Assembly: GCA_039720395.1 (NCBI GenBank)
Contig: CM077833.1
Coordinates: 2,612,297-2,676,296 of the forward strand
From: Liquidambar formosana
Lineage: Eukaryota; Streptophyta; Magnoliopsida; Saxifragales; Altingiaceae
Length of the DNA stretch: 64,000 nucleotides
Reading direction: 5' to 3'
A program made the translations under genes and the position numbers. Of the stretch, positions 35,401 through 45,800 are shown in pieces; the first letter of the stretch is position 1, and every line of letters begins with the position of its first letter. Below the pieces are notes generated by a model, which was not told the origin of the DNA, searched no databases, and saw only the letters and a list, made by a program, of their open reading frames with translations.

Positions 35401-35646
35401 TCCAATTGACAACTTGGAGATCATTTTAAGGTCAAATGGAAAGTTTGTGACCAAAAAGACGATTATGCCCCTTAAGTCACAAAAGTTCTTATTAACCTTC
35501 AAGATTAACTCCAAAATGAACCAAAATTCATACACACCATCCTTAGGACCCTAGAAACTCAATGCAAAAGACTAGACTCAAAAAGGAAACAAAAAGACAC
35601 ATGCAATGACGAACCCTAGCTAAGGTGGCAAAAATGGGGTGTGACA
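32440..35646 (-). repeat. 5' LTR of Gypsy element B
   Basis: 3207 bp; on the - strand it starts TGTCACACCCCATTTTTGCC and ends GGGTCCACA. Collinear with LTR A (41574-44828), with several small indels. It lands directly in A's RNase H frame: the bases right of it (GGGTCCATACGACTT) continue A's pol. Within it are AT-rich tracts with repeated CATGCATACTAGCTAATAGA-type blocks (33950-34220), a TATA box at 34708, and a shortened palindromic GC block at 34907-34942. Confidence 0.93.
34708..34715 (-). promoter_or_regulatory. TATA box of LTR B
   Basis: TATAAATA on the - strand, identical to that of LTR A at 43848-43855. Confidence 0.5.
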
Positions 35647-37083
35647 GGGTCCATACGACTTATCAGGAGAACCTCATAGGACATCATGTAGTGACGGAGT
35701 TTCTGAGTTTCCCATACCAAAGCCACCCAAGCCTTCTCTATGGCATTGTACTTCACCTCATAATCTGTCATCTTCTTGCTTAGGTAATAAATGGCATTCT
35801 CCTTTTTCGACCCCTCAAGGTACTGAGCTAGCATAGCTCCCGTCGCGGTTTCAGTGACCATCAAGTATAACAATAACGGCTCACCTTGCCGCAGAGGAAC
35901 TAGAATTGGTGGATTACTCAAATACCTTTTAATAGTCTCAAAAACTTCTTGACATTCTTTGTTCCATACCTTCGGCACACCTTTCTTAAGCAACTTGAAA
36001 ATCGGCTCGCACACCATGGTTAAGTTAGCAATGAACCTACTTATATACTGAATTCTCCCCGAAAACCCTCGAATCTGCTTTTCTGTGCTAGGCGGTTCTA
36101 TCTCTACAATGGCCTTGATTTTCCCTGGATCAACCTCGATTCCCCTCTGAGTAATCATGAATCCTAATAACTTTCCCGCAGTGACACCAAAGGCGCATTT
36201 ATGTGGATTCAATCGCAGGTTATACTTCTTTGCCCGCTCTAGGAACCTTTCTAGTGCCATGAAGTGTCCTTCTCGATCCACGGACTTCACGATCATGTCG
36301 TGCACATACACTTCCACCTCCTTATGGATCATGTCATGCAGTAATGTTGTAGCAGCTCTCTGATAGGTAGCCCCGACATTTCTCAAACCGAATGGCATCA
36401 CTTTGTAACAATACGTTCCCCACTGTGTAATAAAGGCTGTTTTCTCCATATCTTGAGGCGCCATCTTTATCTGATTGTATCCAGAAAACCCATCCATAAA
36501 AGAGAGAAGCGCATGTCCTACAGTATTGTCTACCAACACATTGATATGAGGCAAAGGAAAATCATCCTTAGGGCTCACTGCATTAAGATCTCGAAAGTCT
36601 ACACACATCCTTACTTTTCCATCCTTTTTAGGCACGGGCACTATATTAGACAATCATTCCAGATACTCCGCAACCTGTAGGAATCCTGCGTCCAGTTGCT
36701 TGGTTACTTCTTCCTTTACTTTCAATGCCCATTCAGGTTTTAACCTTCTCAATTTTTGCTTTACTGGCTTTTTAAGGGGATTGGTGGGGATGAAATGCTG
36801 CACAATGTCTGGATCTATGCCGGGCATGTCTTCATAAGACCATGCAAAGGCTGTTATGTTGGCCTTTAAGAGGGCTATCAGCTTTTCTTTTTCAAGTGGT
36901 GAGAGGGTTATCCCAATTTTAATTACCTTTGGCAATTCGTTTGTCCCTAAATTGATTGATTCCAATTCATCCATGTTAGGTTCGGTGACACCTCTTTTCC
37001 TTCGCTCAACGAGCTCCAGGGGGACGTTATTCCTAGGTTCTATATCCATGCCATAAATATCCATAGAAGAGAGAAAGGAAACA
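35647..37083 (-). pseudogene. Reverse transcriptase exon of element A (active site mutated)
   Basis: Same organisation as in B: an exon start near MDIYGMDIEPRNN, WSYEDMPGIDPDIVQ, then RT with VRMCVDFRDLNAV, FMDGFSGYNQIKM and MPFGLRNVGATYQR. The active-site motif reads YVHDMIVKS: the first catalytic Asp is His (codon 36300-36302, GAC in B, CAC here), so the enzyme is dead. A TGA at about 36654 replaces a Trp codon (TGG in B), splitting the frame just before LSNIV. The Gypsy RNase H begins normally but ends at LLISRMDP, where element B's LTR starts. The last nine codons of the open frame are LTR sequence. Confidence 0.9.
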
Positions 37084-37331
37084 CTACAAGCAAACAATGT
37101 ATAAAAGAAACACACTTCATTAAAGGAACTAACAAAACGACATAAACTTGAAAAGGAAACAAAATTTGGTGCCACAACTATGAAACGACTCCTAACTCCA
37201 CAAAGTGGGATAGGCGGACACACTTTATTGAAAGCAAGAAAGACTCTAACTAAGGAACCTACAAGCTACTATTAGGCAGGTCATGATCTTCTTCTTCTAG
37301 GATCTCTGCAATGGCTCCATCTTCTAGGTAC
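37084..37331 (-). other. Probable intron between protease and RT, element A
   Basis: Corresponds to the intron proposed in B. Acceptor TTTGCTTGTAG at 37084-37094; phase-compatible donor GTACCT at 37331-37326. The protease frame otherwise stops at 37259-37261. Conservation of both sites in A and B supports it. Confidence 0.5.
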
Positions 37332-39436
37332 CAATTGTGAAGCGGCATGGTTGCATGGTGAATTGACGAATCTTGGCAATCTTCTGTTGCTGACTCCCCC
37401 AAAGTAAGAACCATATCTTGGAACATGGTGACCATAGCATTGGTATCCACATGCTCTACCCAGTCTTCTTTCTTCTTTCCCATAGAATTGTACCAACTTG
37501 TCAAGCTCTGAGGATTCGACCCCTCTGTAAAGTATTTGTCACAAAAATCTCTATCTGCCAATGCTGGATCAGAACTTGGGTAAAAAGTGCAATAGTGTGA
37601 TGGCTCTTCCTCTCCAAACTCTTGTTCGCCTTCAAACCCCATAGTAAGGACCATGTCTTGGAACAATGTGACCATGGTTTCAGAATCCATATACTCCACC
37701 CAATCTTCTTCTTTCTTCTCCCAATAACTGTCATTGATGGCTTCATCATCCACCATTTCAGCGGTGATTGGACACCATTCGATGAAGAAAATCTCGAACC
37801 CCGGGATTCTGATCTTGGTTGTCGGATTGAACATAGGCTCTGGGAACCCACAGTACAGGAAATCATCCCCCTCCTTGATAAAATAGCCATTCAGAGTCGG
37901 CCTGTATGGTGAAATCTTAAAGTCTAGCACCCTTCCTTCTGCTCTGGCCTGTCCCTTCTCCTTATTCCTCTTTGTCATTTCTGCATAGTCATTCTTGGTG
38001 GGCTCATATCCTAACCCAAAAGTATAGGAAACAACCCGGCTTTGAATAGAATGAGGGAGTCTTTGTTGGTGACGCCCTAGCCCCATACTTGGGAAGAAAT
38101 TCATTTTCCGCATTATCTCACCAACATGTAAATTACCATGAGGACAATAGTCAAGGGGTATCAGTTCTTCCTTTTCCAACTCCTTTTCTATGCACTGCAC
38201 ATACTCAAACCCCAACAAGGGTATCTCAACTGACTCTGGTTTTATCTCACATACGGGTACCCCCGCCATTTTCAAATCATAGTCCCCTTGAAGCGTGACA
38301 ATGGCTCCCTCATGAGGGAACTTTACCTTTTGATGCAATGATGATGGTATAGCCCCAGCGGGATGAATCCAAGGCCTTTCCAATAACAGATTAAAACATG
38401 ACGGCACATCCAGGACTTGAAACTCTACTCTGAACTCCATGGGTCCCACGATTAAAGGTAAAGTGATTACCCCAATTACTTCTCTATGGGTATTATCATA
38501 CGCCCTCACTGTCTGCCCAGATGGAGTGAAATCAGTGGGCCCCAAGCCCAAAACAGTTGCAGTTCTCAAGGGACATACATTCAACGCGGAACCATTATCA
38601 ATCAAGACCGTGGGAACCCTCTTCCCCATGGTGTCAACGGTTATATGCAAGTCTTGGGAGTGGCTTGGCCCACTCTTAGGTAAGTCAGCTTCTGTGAACA
38701 CTATAGTGGAATTCTTCGGAGCAAGGTTTACTAGATTTACCAATCCCTCAGGAGACAAATCAACCGGAACCTATATCTAATTTAACAACTTCAGCACTGT
38801 CTGTCTGTGTTTGTGAGAGGCCATAAGCAAGCCCCATATAGTGATATTAGCATTAGTCTTCTTCAACTGTCGGAGTACTTCATCCTCTTCTTCTTGCACA
38901 TCAAGGCGCTTATCTAACTCACCTAGTGGATTATCAGATTCCAAGTGCGGAGGCTTGAAATGGCGGCCCCCTCTTGTCATGTGGTCTACTTCTTCATCAC
39001 TAGCCCATATCTCATCAATTTCATTTGTATCACCCATTAGGTCATCCCATTCGATCATATCAATGTGTTCCATCTGTACTTCTTCAGGTATATCATCCCA
39101 GCCCGTAGGAATTATGGGCTCACTTGGCAATGGATCAGGATAAAGCACATAGTAATCAAATTTCCCCAAAGGTTCTCCCAACAACCCCACTCGAGGGTCT
39201 CCTGCTTCATACCTTTCTTTCAACTGCTGTCGGATAGACTTCTTTGGCAATTGTAGAATCTTTTGATCAACGAGGTTTTGGACGACCTTTCTCAACATAG
39301 CACAGTCCTCAGTGTCATAGCCGAGTATACCATGGTATTGGCAATATTGATGGGGTGTTTGGGGTCTTGGCTTTGGAGGGTGAGGTATGATAAGGCCTTG
39401 GTTACAGCATTGGTAAAAGGCTTGGGTCAAGGACAT
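37332..39436 (-). pseudogene. Protease region of gag-pro, element A (active site intact)
   Basis: Aspartic protease with an intact motif VLIDNGSALNVCPLRTAT (DNG at about 38591-38599), followed by RPWIHPAGAIPSSLHQKV, PSMGLGRHQQRLPH, RPTLNGYFIKEGDD and the duplicated EDWVEH/AMVT modules. Upstream part: YCQYHGILGYDTEDC, a second zinc-knuckle-like motif with one His replaced by Tyr, and an acidic stretch EEVQMEHIDMIEWDDLMGD. Two close stops near 38770-38778 (TAG, ATA, TAG where B has CAG, ACA, CAG) split the frame. Except for those, protease is readable over 499 codons. It may still have been active before the stops arose. Confidence 0.88.
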
Positions 39437-40942
39437 GGGTAATGGGGTGTATTGTCTTATGGGTAGGCAAGGTCGAGATGGGTCGGCTTCAATGGCATTT
39501 ATGGAGTTGGATGAATTATGAGAGGGAAGTAGATTTTGGGTAACATTTGGGCGATTTGGTGGAGTTGGTGGTGAGATGATTTGTTTGTCAAGTAAGTCTT
39601 GGATCTCATGCCTAAGGTGATAGCAACGGTTGGTTGAGTGGCCTTTGGCTTAGTGGAATTTGCAGTATTCATTCTCATTGTAGTTCTTAGGCAATGGGTT
39701 TGGTGGTGGTCTTGGGTCGAGAGGTTTCAACAGGCCTCGGCTTTTTAGCTTCTCAAGCACTTTTTCAAGTGGCATGTGCAACTCAGTGAATTAGCGAGGT
39801 GGGTTGGTGTCATTTAGGGAGATGGGTTGAATGGGTTGGGCTATGGCATTGACCTCGGTATTGTTTTTCCCAGCAAAGTTCGGCCTGCGGCTCTTTTGGA
39901 CTTCTTCTGTCTTGATTGACCCATTAGCAATGGCATCCTCAACTTGTGTACCTGCTTCGATAAGAGCCTTGAAATTAGGGAAGTAGTAAGCAAAGAGGTG
40001 CTTGTGATATACCAGCAATAGGTTCTTAACCACCAATTGAATCTGATCTTCCTCATTCGGTCTATCTGCCATTTTCGAGGCCTTTTGCTTCCACCTTGTA
40101 ATAAAAGCGGAGAAAGTCTCATTAGCCCCTTGTTTCGTGGTCTCTAGGTCCCTTCGCGTGACATCCACCTCAGTGTTGTACTTGTAGTGCTCCGAGAACT
40201 CATTACATATGTCCTCCCAAGTCCAAGTTCTATTCTCATCCAAGGCTAGGAACCATTTTAAAGCAGAAGTGGCTAGGGTTTCATGGAACATTTGGGCCAA
40301 GAGTTCATCTGTTGCTCCTCGAGGGTGCATAGCTCGTACATACATCTTCAAATGGGTCTTAGGGCAACCCGTTCCATCAAACTTTTCTAATTCGGGCATC
40401 TTGAATTGTAGTAGAATACGAGCTTGAGGGAACAAAGATAGGGTACGTACATCCACCATGTCATCTGTCCTACGGATTCCCTTTATAGTTCTCTCCAAGG
40501 CTTCTACCTTGCTAGCCAACACAGAGTCTGTATCAGAGGTCTTCCCTTTACTTCCCCCTTCTAGGTTAAAAACTTCAGGTGATTCATTCCCCTTGGGCTT
40601 AGTGCTTCCCCCCTCATTGGTCTTAGTGCCTTCTCCAGACTGAGTCCCATTTTCGGTGTTATCCCCCGAGGTACGGCCATTATTCTGTTTGGGTTTCGAC
40701 ATCTTATGTTGGATATCTTGGGCCATTTTCAATGCTCTCTCGGATACATCAGTGGTGTAATCAAGCTTGGTCATGATAGCCTTCAAACAAGTCTCAACAT
40801 CAAAACCCCCTTCACTAGTTGCTTCATCGGCCATATCTGACTGGTTGGTAGAATCAATCTTCACTAAGCGCCCTTGCTGGTCGCGGATCCAAGCCAGTAC
40901 GTCCTCTCACTCCCCTAAGAAAGGGAACAATCAGTCTCTCAT
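39437..40942 (-). pseudogene. gag of element A
   Basis: The best gag copy in the window: 357 codons open (40864-39791), with VETCLKAIMTKLDYTTDVSE, a low-complexity linker, the gag core (MPELEKFDGTGCPKTHLKMY, FHETLATSALKWFLALDENR, CNEFSEHYKYNTEVDVTRRD) and a basic tail. The frame is then broken by TAA (CAA in B) before FTELHM and by TAA within the zinc knuckle (KFH*AKGH). At the 5' end the probable ATG (40942) is followed by TGA, as in B, and a second TGA replaces TGG at about 40905. The first ATG of the long frame may be secondary. Confidence 0.85.
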
Positions 40943-41573
40943 CCTAAGGGTGTGTCCTAGGCTTCCATATTTGTCTCAATGACTTCACGCCATATATACT
41001 CAATTAGTCCCTTTTAATCCAATCACCTTTGCAAGGGTCATGGGCGAAAGGTACGTATTAAGGATATAGGGTGCAAAGGTTTTCCATTAAGCACATCACA
41101 AACACGGTCATGATATCATTACAAACAAAGTGGGTGCATAAGGGAGAAACCATAGTGCCCTACAAGTCTGTCTATATGGACTAATGATAAGGGTAGGCTG
41201 GGGTCCTTCACTTGCTTGAGCAATCTTTATACCTAACCACATGTGGCATCAGGAACGCCGCGTGGGTCCAGCAGTACGTGATTAACTCATTTTATATACC
41301 CAAGGGCAAACCCAAGGATACTTGGCAAGAGAGGTTGAGAGGTTTCGCCCCAACACATGGAATCAGGAAAACCAAGGTTGAGGCTAGGCCCGTCAGTGGC
41401 AAGGGACATCGATCCTAACATGCAAGAGTTTGCGCACACACACAATGCAATAAATGAAAGCACACAATCAAGCGAATGCAATGTGATTGATTTTAATTAA
41501 CAAAAGAAATTAACTTAGCCCAATCAAATCGTATAGAGTCTAGCCCACAAGTCCCCAGTGGAGTCGCCAAAGC
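40943..41573 (-). other. Leader and primer-binding site, element A
   Basis: Untranslated leader. TTGGCGACTCCACTGGGGAC (41551-41570, - strand) is the probable primer-binding site and differs from B's by one base. No gene is seen; small ORFs on the + strand are shared with B only by homology. Confidence 0.6.
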
Positions 41574-44500
41574 TGTGGACCCTAAAAAAAGTGGTGGTAG
41601 GTGGCCCACAGGGATTCAAAAGGAAAGGAGTCGCCACCTTATTTTTTAAAGGAAACAAGGAAAACCCTAAAAAACGGTTTTGTTTTAGGAAAACAAAAGA
41701 TTGACTCCATATTTAAAAATGGTAAGGCAAATGATCTTTTGGAAACCAAAGAAATCGGGGATTCGGAGGCTAAGTTACGTTATGGGAAGGTTCTAGGCAA
41801 AGCCTATAGGCACCCATATCGCCCTAAACGGTCTCTTAATTTAATTGGGCTATATTAAAGTCTTAATCACACACAAATCAACAATTATCATCACAAGACA
41901 GCATGCATATCATTCATTCATTCATTCATATAATCAAATAAATCAAAGAAAAACGGAAAAAAAAAGGGGGGAGAAAACCTAGGATACTTAGTATCCTAGG
42001 GCGGACTTGAACCTCACGCAGAGCGCCTACGTACCATGTATGGAAATACATGGATCAAAGTCCACGTAGTTTGAAAGGGAATAGGGTTATAACCTAATAG
42101 AGGCCTATGGTAAACCCTAAGTTTCCTTTCAAGAAAAACATGGTAAGTTTCCAAAATAAATGATTCTCAAAAGATTTTTGGTAAATACAGAATTTGATAA
42201 AGATGGAAACTTTGATTTGAAAGGTATTTTTTTATGAAAGGATACTATTGGAATCTACCATACCCCTCTATTAAGGAATAACCCTAGGGGGGAGAAAGGG
42301 AAAGTTTTAAGGAAAGGAAAGAAGGGTGAATTGGGGCACCCTCATACCCTACTTACCTTTAAGCAAAAGCAACCTGTCAAAATAACCACCCTATTGCATA
42401 AGGTAATTATCTTATTTGCAAGATTTCATCTCACAATAGCCAAAATAACCACCCCACATTGGTGGGGTAGTTGCACCTGTTGTACCTATCAAGCACCTGC
42501 AATTTGCATGCAAAACATACCAAAAAATACCAACCAACCAAGCTAGGTTCCAGTTAAGCAATTATCATGCTCAAACATAGGCTAACACATGCTCAAAACT
42601 CATCGTTAAAGCCATTAAACAGATCTGGACAGAATTGAAATAGAGCTTAAAATCAACCATAAATCATGTAAACAACATGAATCATAAGCTAACTAAAACC
42701 TTAACTCAACCCTACATGCAATGACATGCAAAAAACCCTAAAATCAACTATATGAATGCTAGAAATATCATAGTTACCGAATATGGAACACATATGCAGC
42801 AACTATGAAGAAAAAACAGAGAAAATCCCGAAGCTATCATGCTATATGCAACTAAACCAACACAAAGATGATAAAAACCCTAGAATCACACTAGTGCATA
42901 AAATCCCATGAAATAACCCTAAATCATGCAAAACAGAATATGAACAGCATGCTAACCATGCATATTAATCAATAGAATGATCCACACATGATAAAGACAT
43001 AGACTTTCACATGAAATAAAGCTATTCTAAGCATAAACTCAATTTCAGCACTAAGGAAACCCTAGAATCCCAAACATGCAGTAAATCACATGGAATAGCA
43101 TCCTAGCATACTAAACAGCCCATAAATATCATCCTAAACATGCATACTAGCTAAAAGAAGCAACAAGACACGATAAAAACATAAGCTTTAATATGCAAAA
43201 GAGTTATTTCATGCAGAAAACCAATTTCAGCACTAAGGAAACCCTAAAGTCCCAAACATGCAGTAAATCACATGGAATACATCCTAGCATACTAAACAGC
43301 CCATGAATATCATCCTAAACATGCATACTAGCTAATAGAAGCAACAAGACATGATAAAGACATAAACTTGAACATGAAATAATGACTATTCAATGCAAAA
43401 CCCTAGAAAAGACTCTAAAAACCCTAAAAACACAAACACTCATAAAACCACATAGAATGACATTATATCATGCAAAACCAGCCATAAACAATATCTTAAT
43501 CATGCATTCTAAGCATTAGAAGCATCAACACATGATAAAAATATAAACTTGCACATGAAATAATGTTAAGCTATGCAGAAAACCCTAATTTGAATGAAAG
43601 AGAGAGAGAGGTATACCTGTATGTAGAACCTTACTGCTGTAGAGTTTGCTTCTCCTCTTGTGTACTGCTGGAAACACTCTCCTTTAAGCCTTCAAGCAAT
43701 GCTCCAGCCCTCCTTCAAGCTTTCTCTGTCACTCTCTCACTCAAAATTTAGGTTAAACTACCCTAAGGATGGCTGCCATAGCCTCCAAGTCTCACACATG
43801 CCTCACACTTCAAAAATTGCCTCCCCTATTACTGAAGTATAAGGGGGTATTTATAGGGATTGAGGGGAAACCCTCAATGGTTGGGATTAAAACCCTAGGG
43901 ATTGATCCAAGGGCTCTTAGAGGTTCCCTTGGGGCTCAAGTAGGTCAAATAGGGCTGAAATTAGGGTTAAATGGCGGCTGGAGGCGAGCAAATCCGAGAA
44001 AATAAGGAGGAAGCCGCGTCAAGACTCAAAAAAGGAAAGTGGCTTGGGTGACCACCTGGGGCTGGACGGCTAGCAGCCTGGGCCCAGGCGGCTAGCCGCC
44101 CAGGCCTGGGTGGTGACCCGAGGCCCTGTCAGCTTATGCCCATTTTTGACCCTTTCAGCTTCCAAATGTGTTTCAGGGTTCAAATTAACTCCGATTTTGA
44201 CGAAACGAAAGCCAAAACGACCGTGTTTCGAAGGGGAATGTAATTTGAGTCACTTGAAGGCAAGAAACCCTAGCCATGGCTGCATGGTTGGGTCTACAAA
44301 GGCGGTTAACTGCTATGCCTCACCATCGCTTAGCTTAGGTATGCACATAGGATCGCACCGAATGCTTTCCAATTCGAAATTCAACCTCCCAAAACACATT
44401 TGGGGATGAAATTAAGACTAATCAAGGTCAAATGAGTAGTCATAGAGTGAAAATCATGAACCAATTCGGGCTAACCCGAAGTAGGTCTCTTAGCTGACCT

Positions 44501-44828
44501 GAGCCTTGTTGAGCCATTCTAATCCTGAACCATCAATTCATCAAATTGAACCCCTAAATACCTCCAATGCATCCATATGAACTCCAATTGACAACTTAGA
44601 GATCATTTCAAGGTCAAATGGAAAGTTTGTGACCAGAAAGACGATTATACCCCTCAAGTCACAAAAGTTCTTATTAACCCCCAAGATCAACTCCAAATTG
44701 AACCAAAATTCATACACACCATCCTTAGGACCCTAGAAACTCAATGCAAAAGACTAGACTCAAAAAGGAAACAAAAAGACACATGCAATGAGGAACCCTA
44801 GCTAAGGTGGCAAAAATGGGGTGTGACA
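41574..44828 (-). repeat. 5' LTR of Gypsy element A
   Basis: 3255 bp, starting TGTCACACCCC at 44828 and ending GGGTCCACA at 41574 (- strand). The full family LTR in this window. It contains a TATA box (43848), a GA-rich start of the transcribed region, and a GC-rich palindromic block (44035-44125) including GGGCCCAGGCGGCTAGCCGC. Confidence 0.93.
43848..43855 (-). promoter_or_regulatory. TATA box of LTR A
   Basis: TATAAATA on the - strand, same position as in LTRs B and D. Confidence 0.5.
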
Positions 44829-44885
44829 AATACGAACCGTGAAAGCGTGGCCTATCGATCCTTTAGACCTTCGGAATTTGAAGCT

Positions 44886-44928
<43 letters not shown>

Positions 44929-44951
44929 AGCCAAGCATTCATAGCGACATT

Positions 44952-44996
<45 letters not shown>

Positions 44997-45039
44997 GAAT
45001 TCACCAAGTGTTGGATTGTTCACCCACCAATAGGGAACA

Positions 45040-45079
<40 letters not shown>

Positions 45080-45483
45080 TCTACTGATGACAGTGCTGTG
45101 ATGGTAATTCAACTTAGTACGAGAGGAACCGTTGATTCGCACAATTGGTTATCGCGCTTGGTTGAAAAGCCAGTGGCGTGAAGCTACCGTGCGCTGGATT
45201 ATGACTGAACGCCTCTAAGTCAGAATCCGGGCCAGAAGCGGCGCATGCGCCCGTCGCCCGATTGCCGACCCGCAGTAGGGGCCTTCTAGCCCCCAAAGAC
45301 ACGTGTCGTTGGTGAAGCCCGCACGGCGGATGAGCTGCGCGGGCCGCCACGAAATGTAATTCCCACCGAGCGGCGGGTAGAATCCTTTGCAGACGACTTA
45401 AATACGCGACGGGGTATTGTAAGTGGCAGAGTGGCCTTGCTGCCACGATCCACTAAGATTCAGCCCTGCGTCGCTCCGATTCG
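44829..45483 (+). rRNA. 25S rRNA, 3' end (about 655 bp), interrupted copy
   Basis: Starts at AATACGAACCGTGAAAGCGT and runs through highly conserved blocks: CCACAGGGATAACTGGCTTG (peptidyl-transferase region), TTCGATGTCGGCTCTTCC, the sarcin-ricin loop AGTACGAGAGGAACC, and GAACGCCTCTAAGTCAGAAT, to the gene end near CTCCGATTCGT. The first four-fifths of the gene is absent because element A is inserted at this point. From memory of plant 25S, several conserved bases are changed, mostly C to T or G to A (for example GCATTCATAGCGACATTGC and CAACTTAGTACG). This copy cannot make a functional rRNA. Confidence 0.95.
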
Positions 45484-45800
45484 TTCCTCCCCCTCGAGTC
45501 CTTATCGAACCGATTAGCCCAAAAACCCTTGAGGTTTCCACCGGTGGGACCCACCCTGCGACCATCGCCTTGCATTGCATTTCCCTTCTTTAAGGTTAAG
45601 GGAAGGCCACCATCGAGGACAAGCCCAAAGCCTAGCCCAAGGCCAAGGCCAAGAGTGTTTGCCTTGGCCAAGGAAAGAGAAGACGGGCCAACCACAGCCA
45701 AGGAAAGGCAAGGAATGGCAAGCCATACAATGCGGGGTCCTAGGCCAAGTCCAAGGGCAAGGCCAATGCAATGCAAGGCCAACCCAATGCAAGTCCAAGG
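45484..45800 (+). other. Start of rDNA intergenic spacer
   Basis: Follows the 25S end directly. After about 120 bp of unique sequence it becomes rich in CCAAGG/CCTTGG words and runs into a first subrepeat of about 150 bp (GCGGGGTCCTAGGCCAAGTC at about 45736). Transcription terminators are expected here, but I see no motif I can name. Interrupted at 45801 by Copia F. Confidence 0.85.

Larger units (their letters stand above)
12096..35646 (-). mobile_element. Gypsy element B (Tat/Ogre-like), nested and broken
   Basis: In - strand order: 5' LTR, primer-binding site, gag, protease, probable intron, RT with Gypsy RNase H, a second RNase H, integrase, 3' UTR with an opposite-strand ORF. The 3' LTR is missing from the window because element C cuts B at 12095/12096. 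The body also carries Copia element E and a solo LTR, both inside integrase. Dual RNase H, the pro-RT intron and the downstream antisense ORF are together features reported for the Tat clade, which includes Ogre. B lies inside element A, in the same orientation. Confidence 0.88.
35647..44828 (-). mobile_element. Gypsy element A (Tat/Ogre-like) inserted in 25S rDNA
   Basis: 5' LTR at 41574-44828, leader, gag, protease, probable intron and RT; cut at 35647 by element B. Its outer edge joins 25S rRNA sequence at 44829 without gap. The five bases there, AATAC, are the expected target duplication; the other copy lies outside the window. The rest of A (RNase H to 3' LTR) should lie left of B's far end. 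Sequence is close to B but each has its own mutations. Confidence 0.88.
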
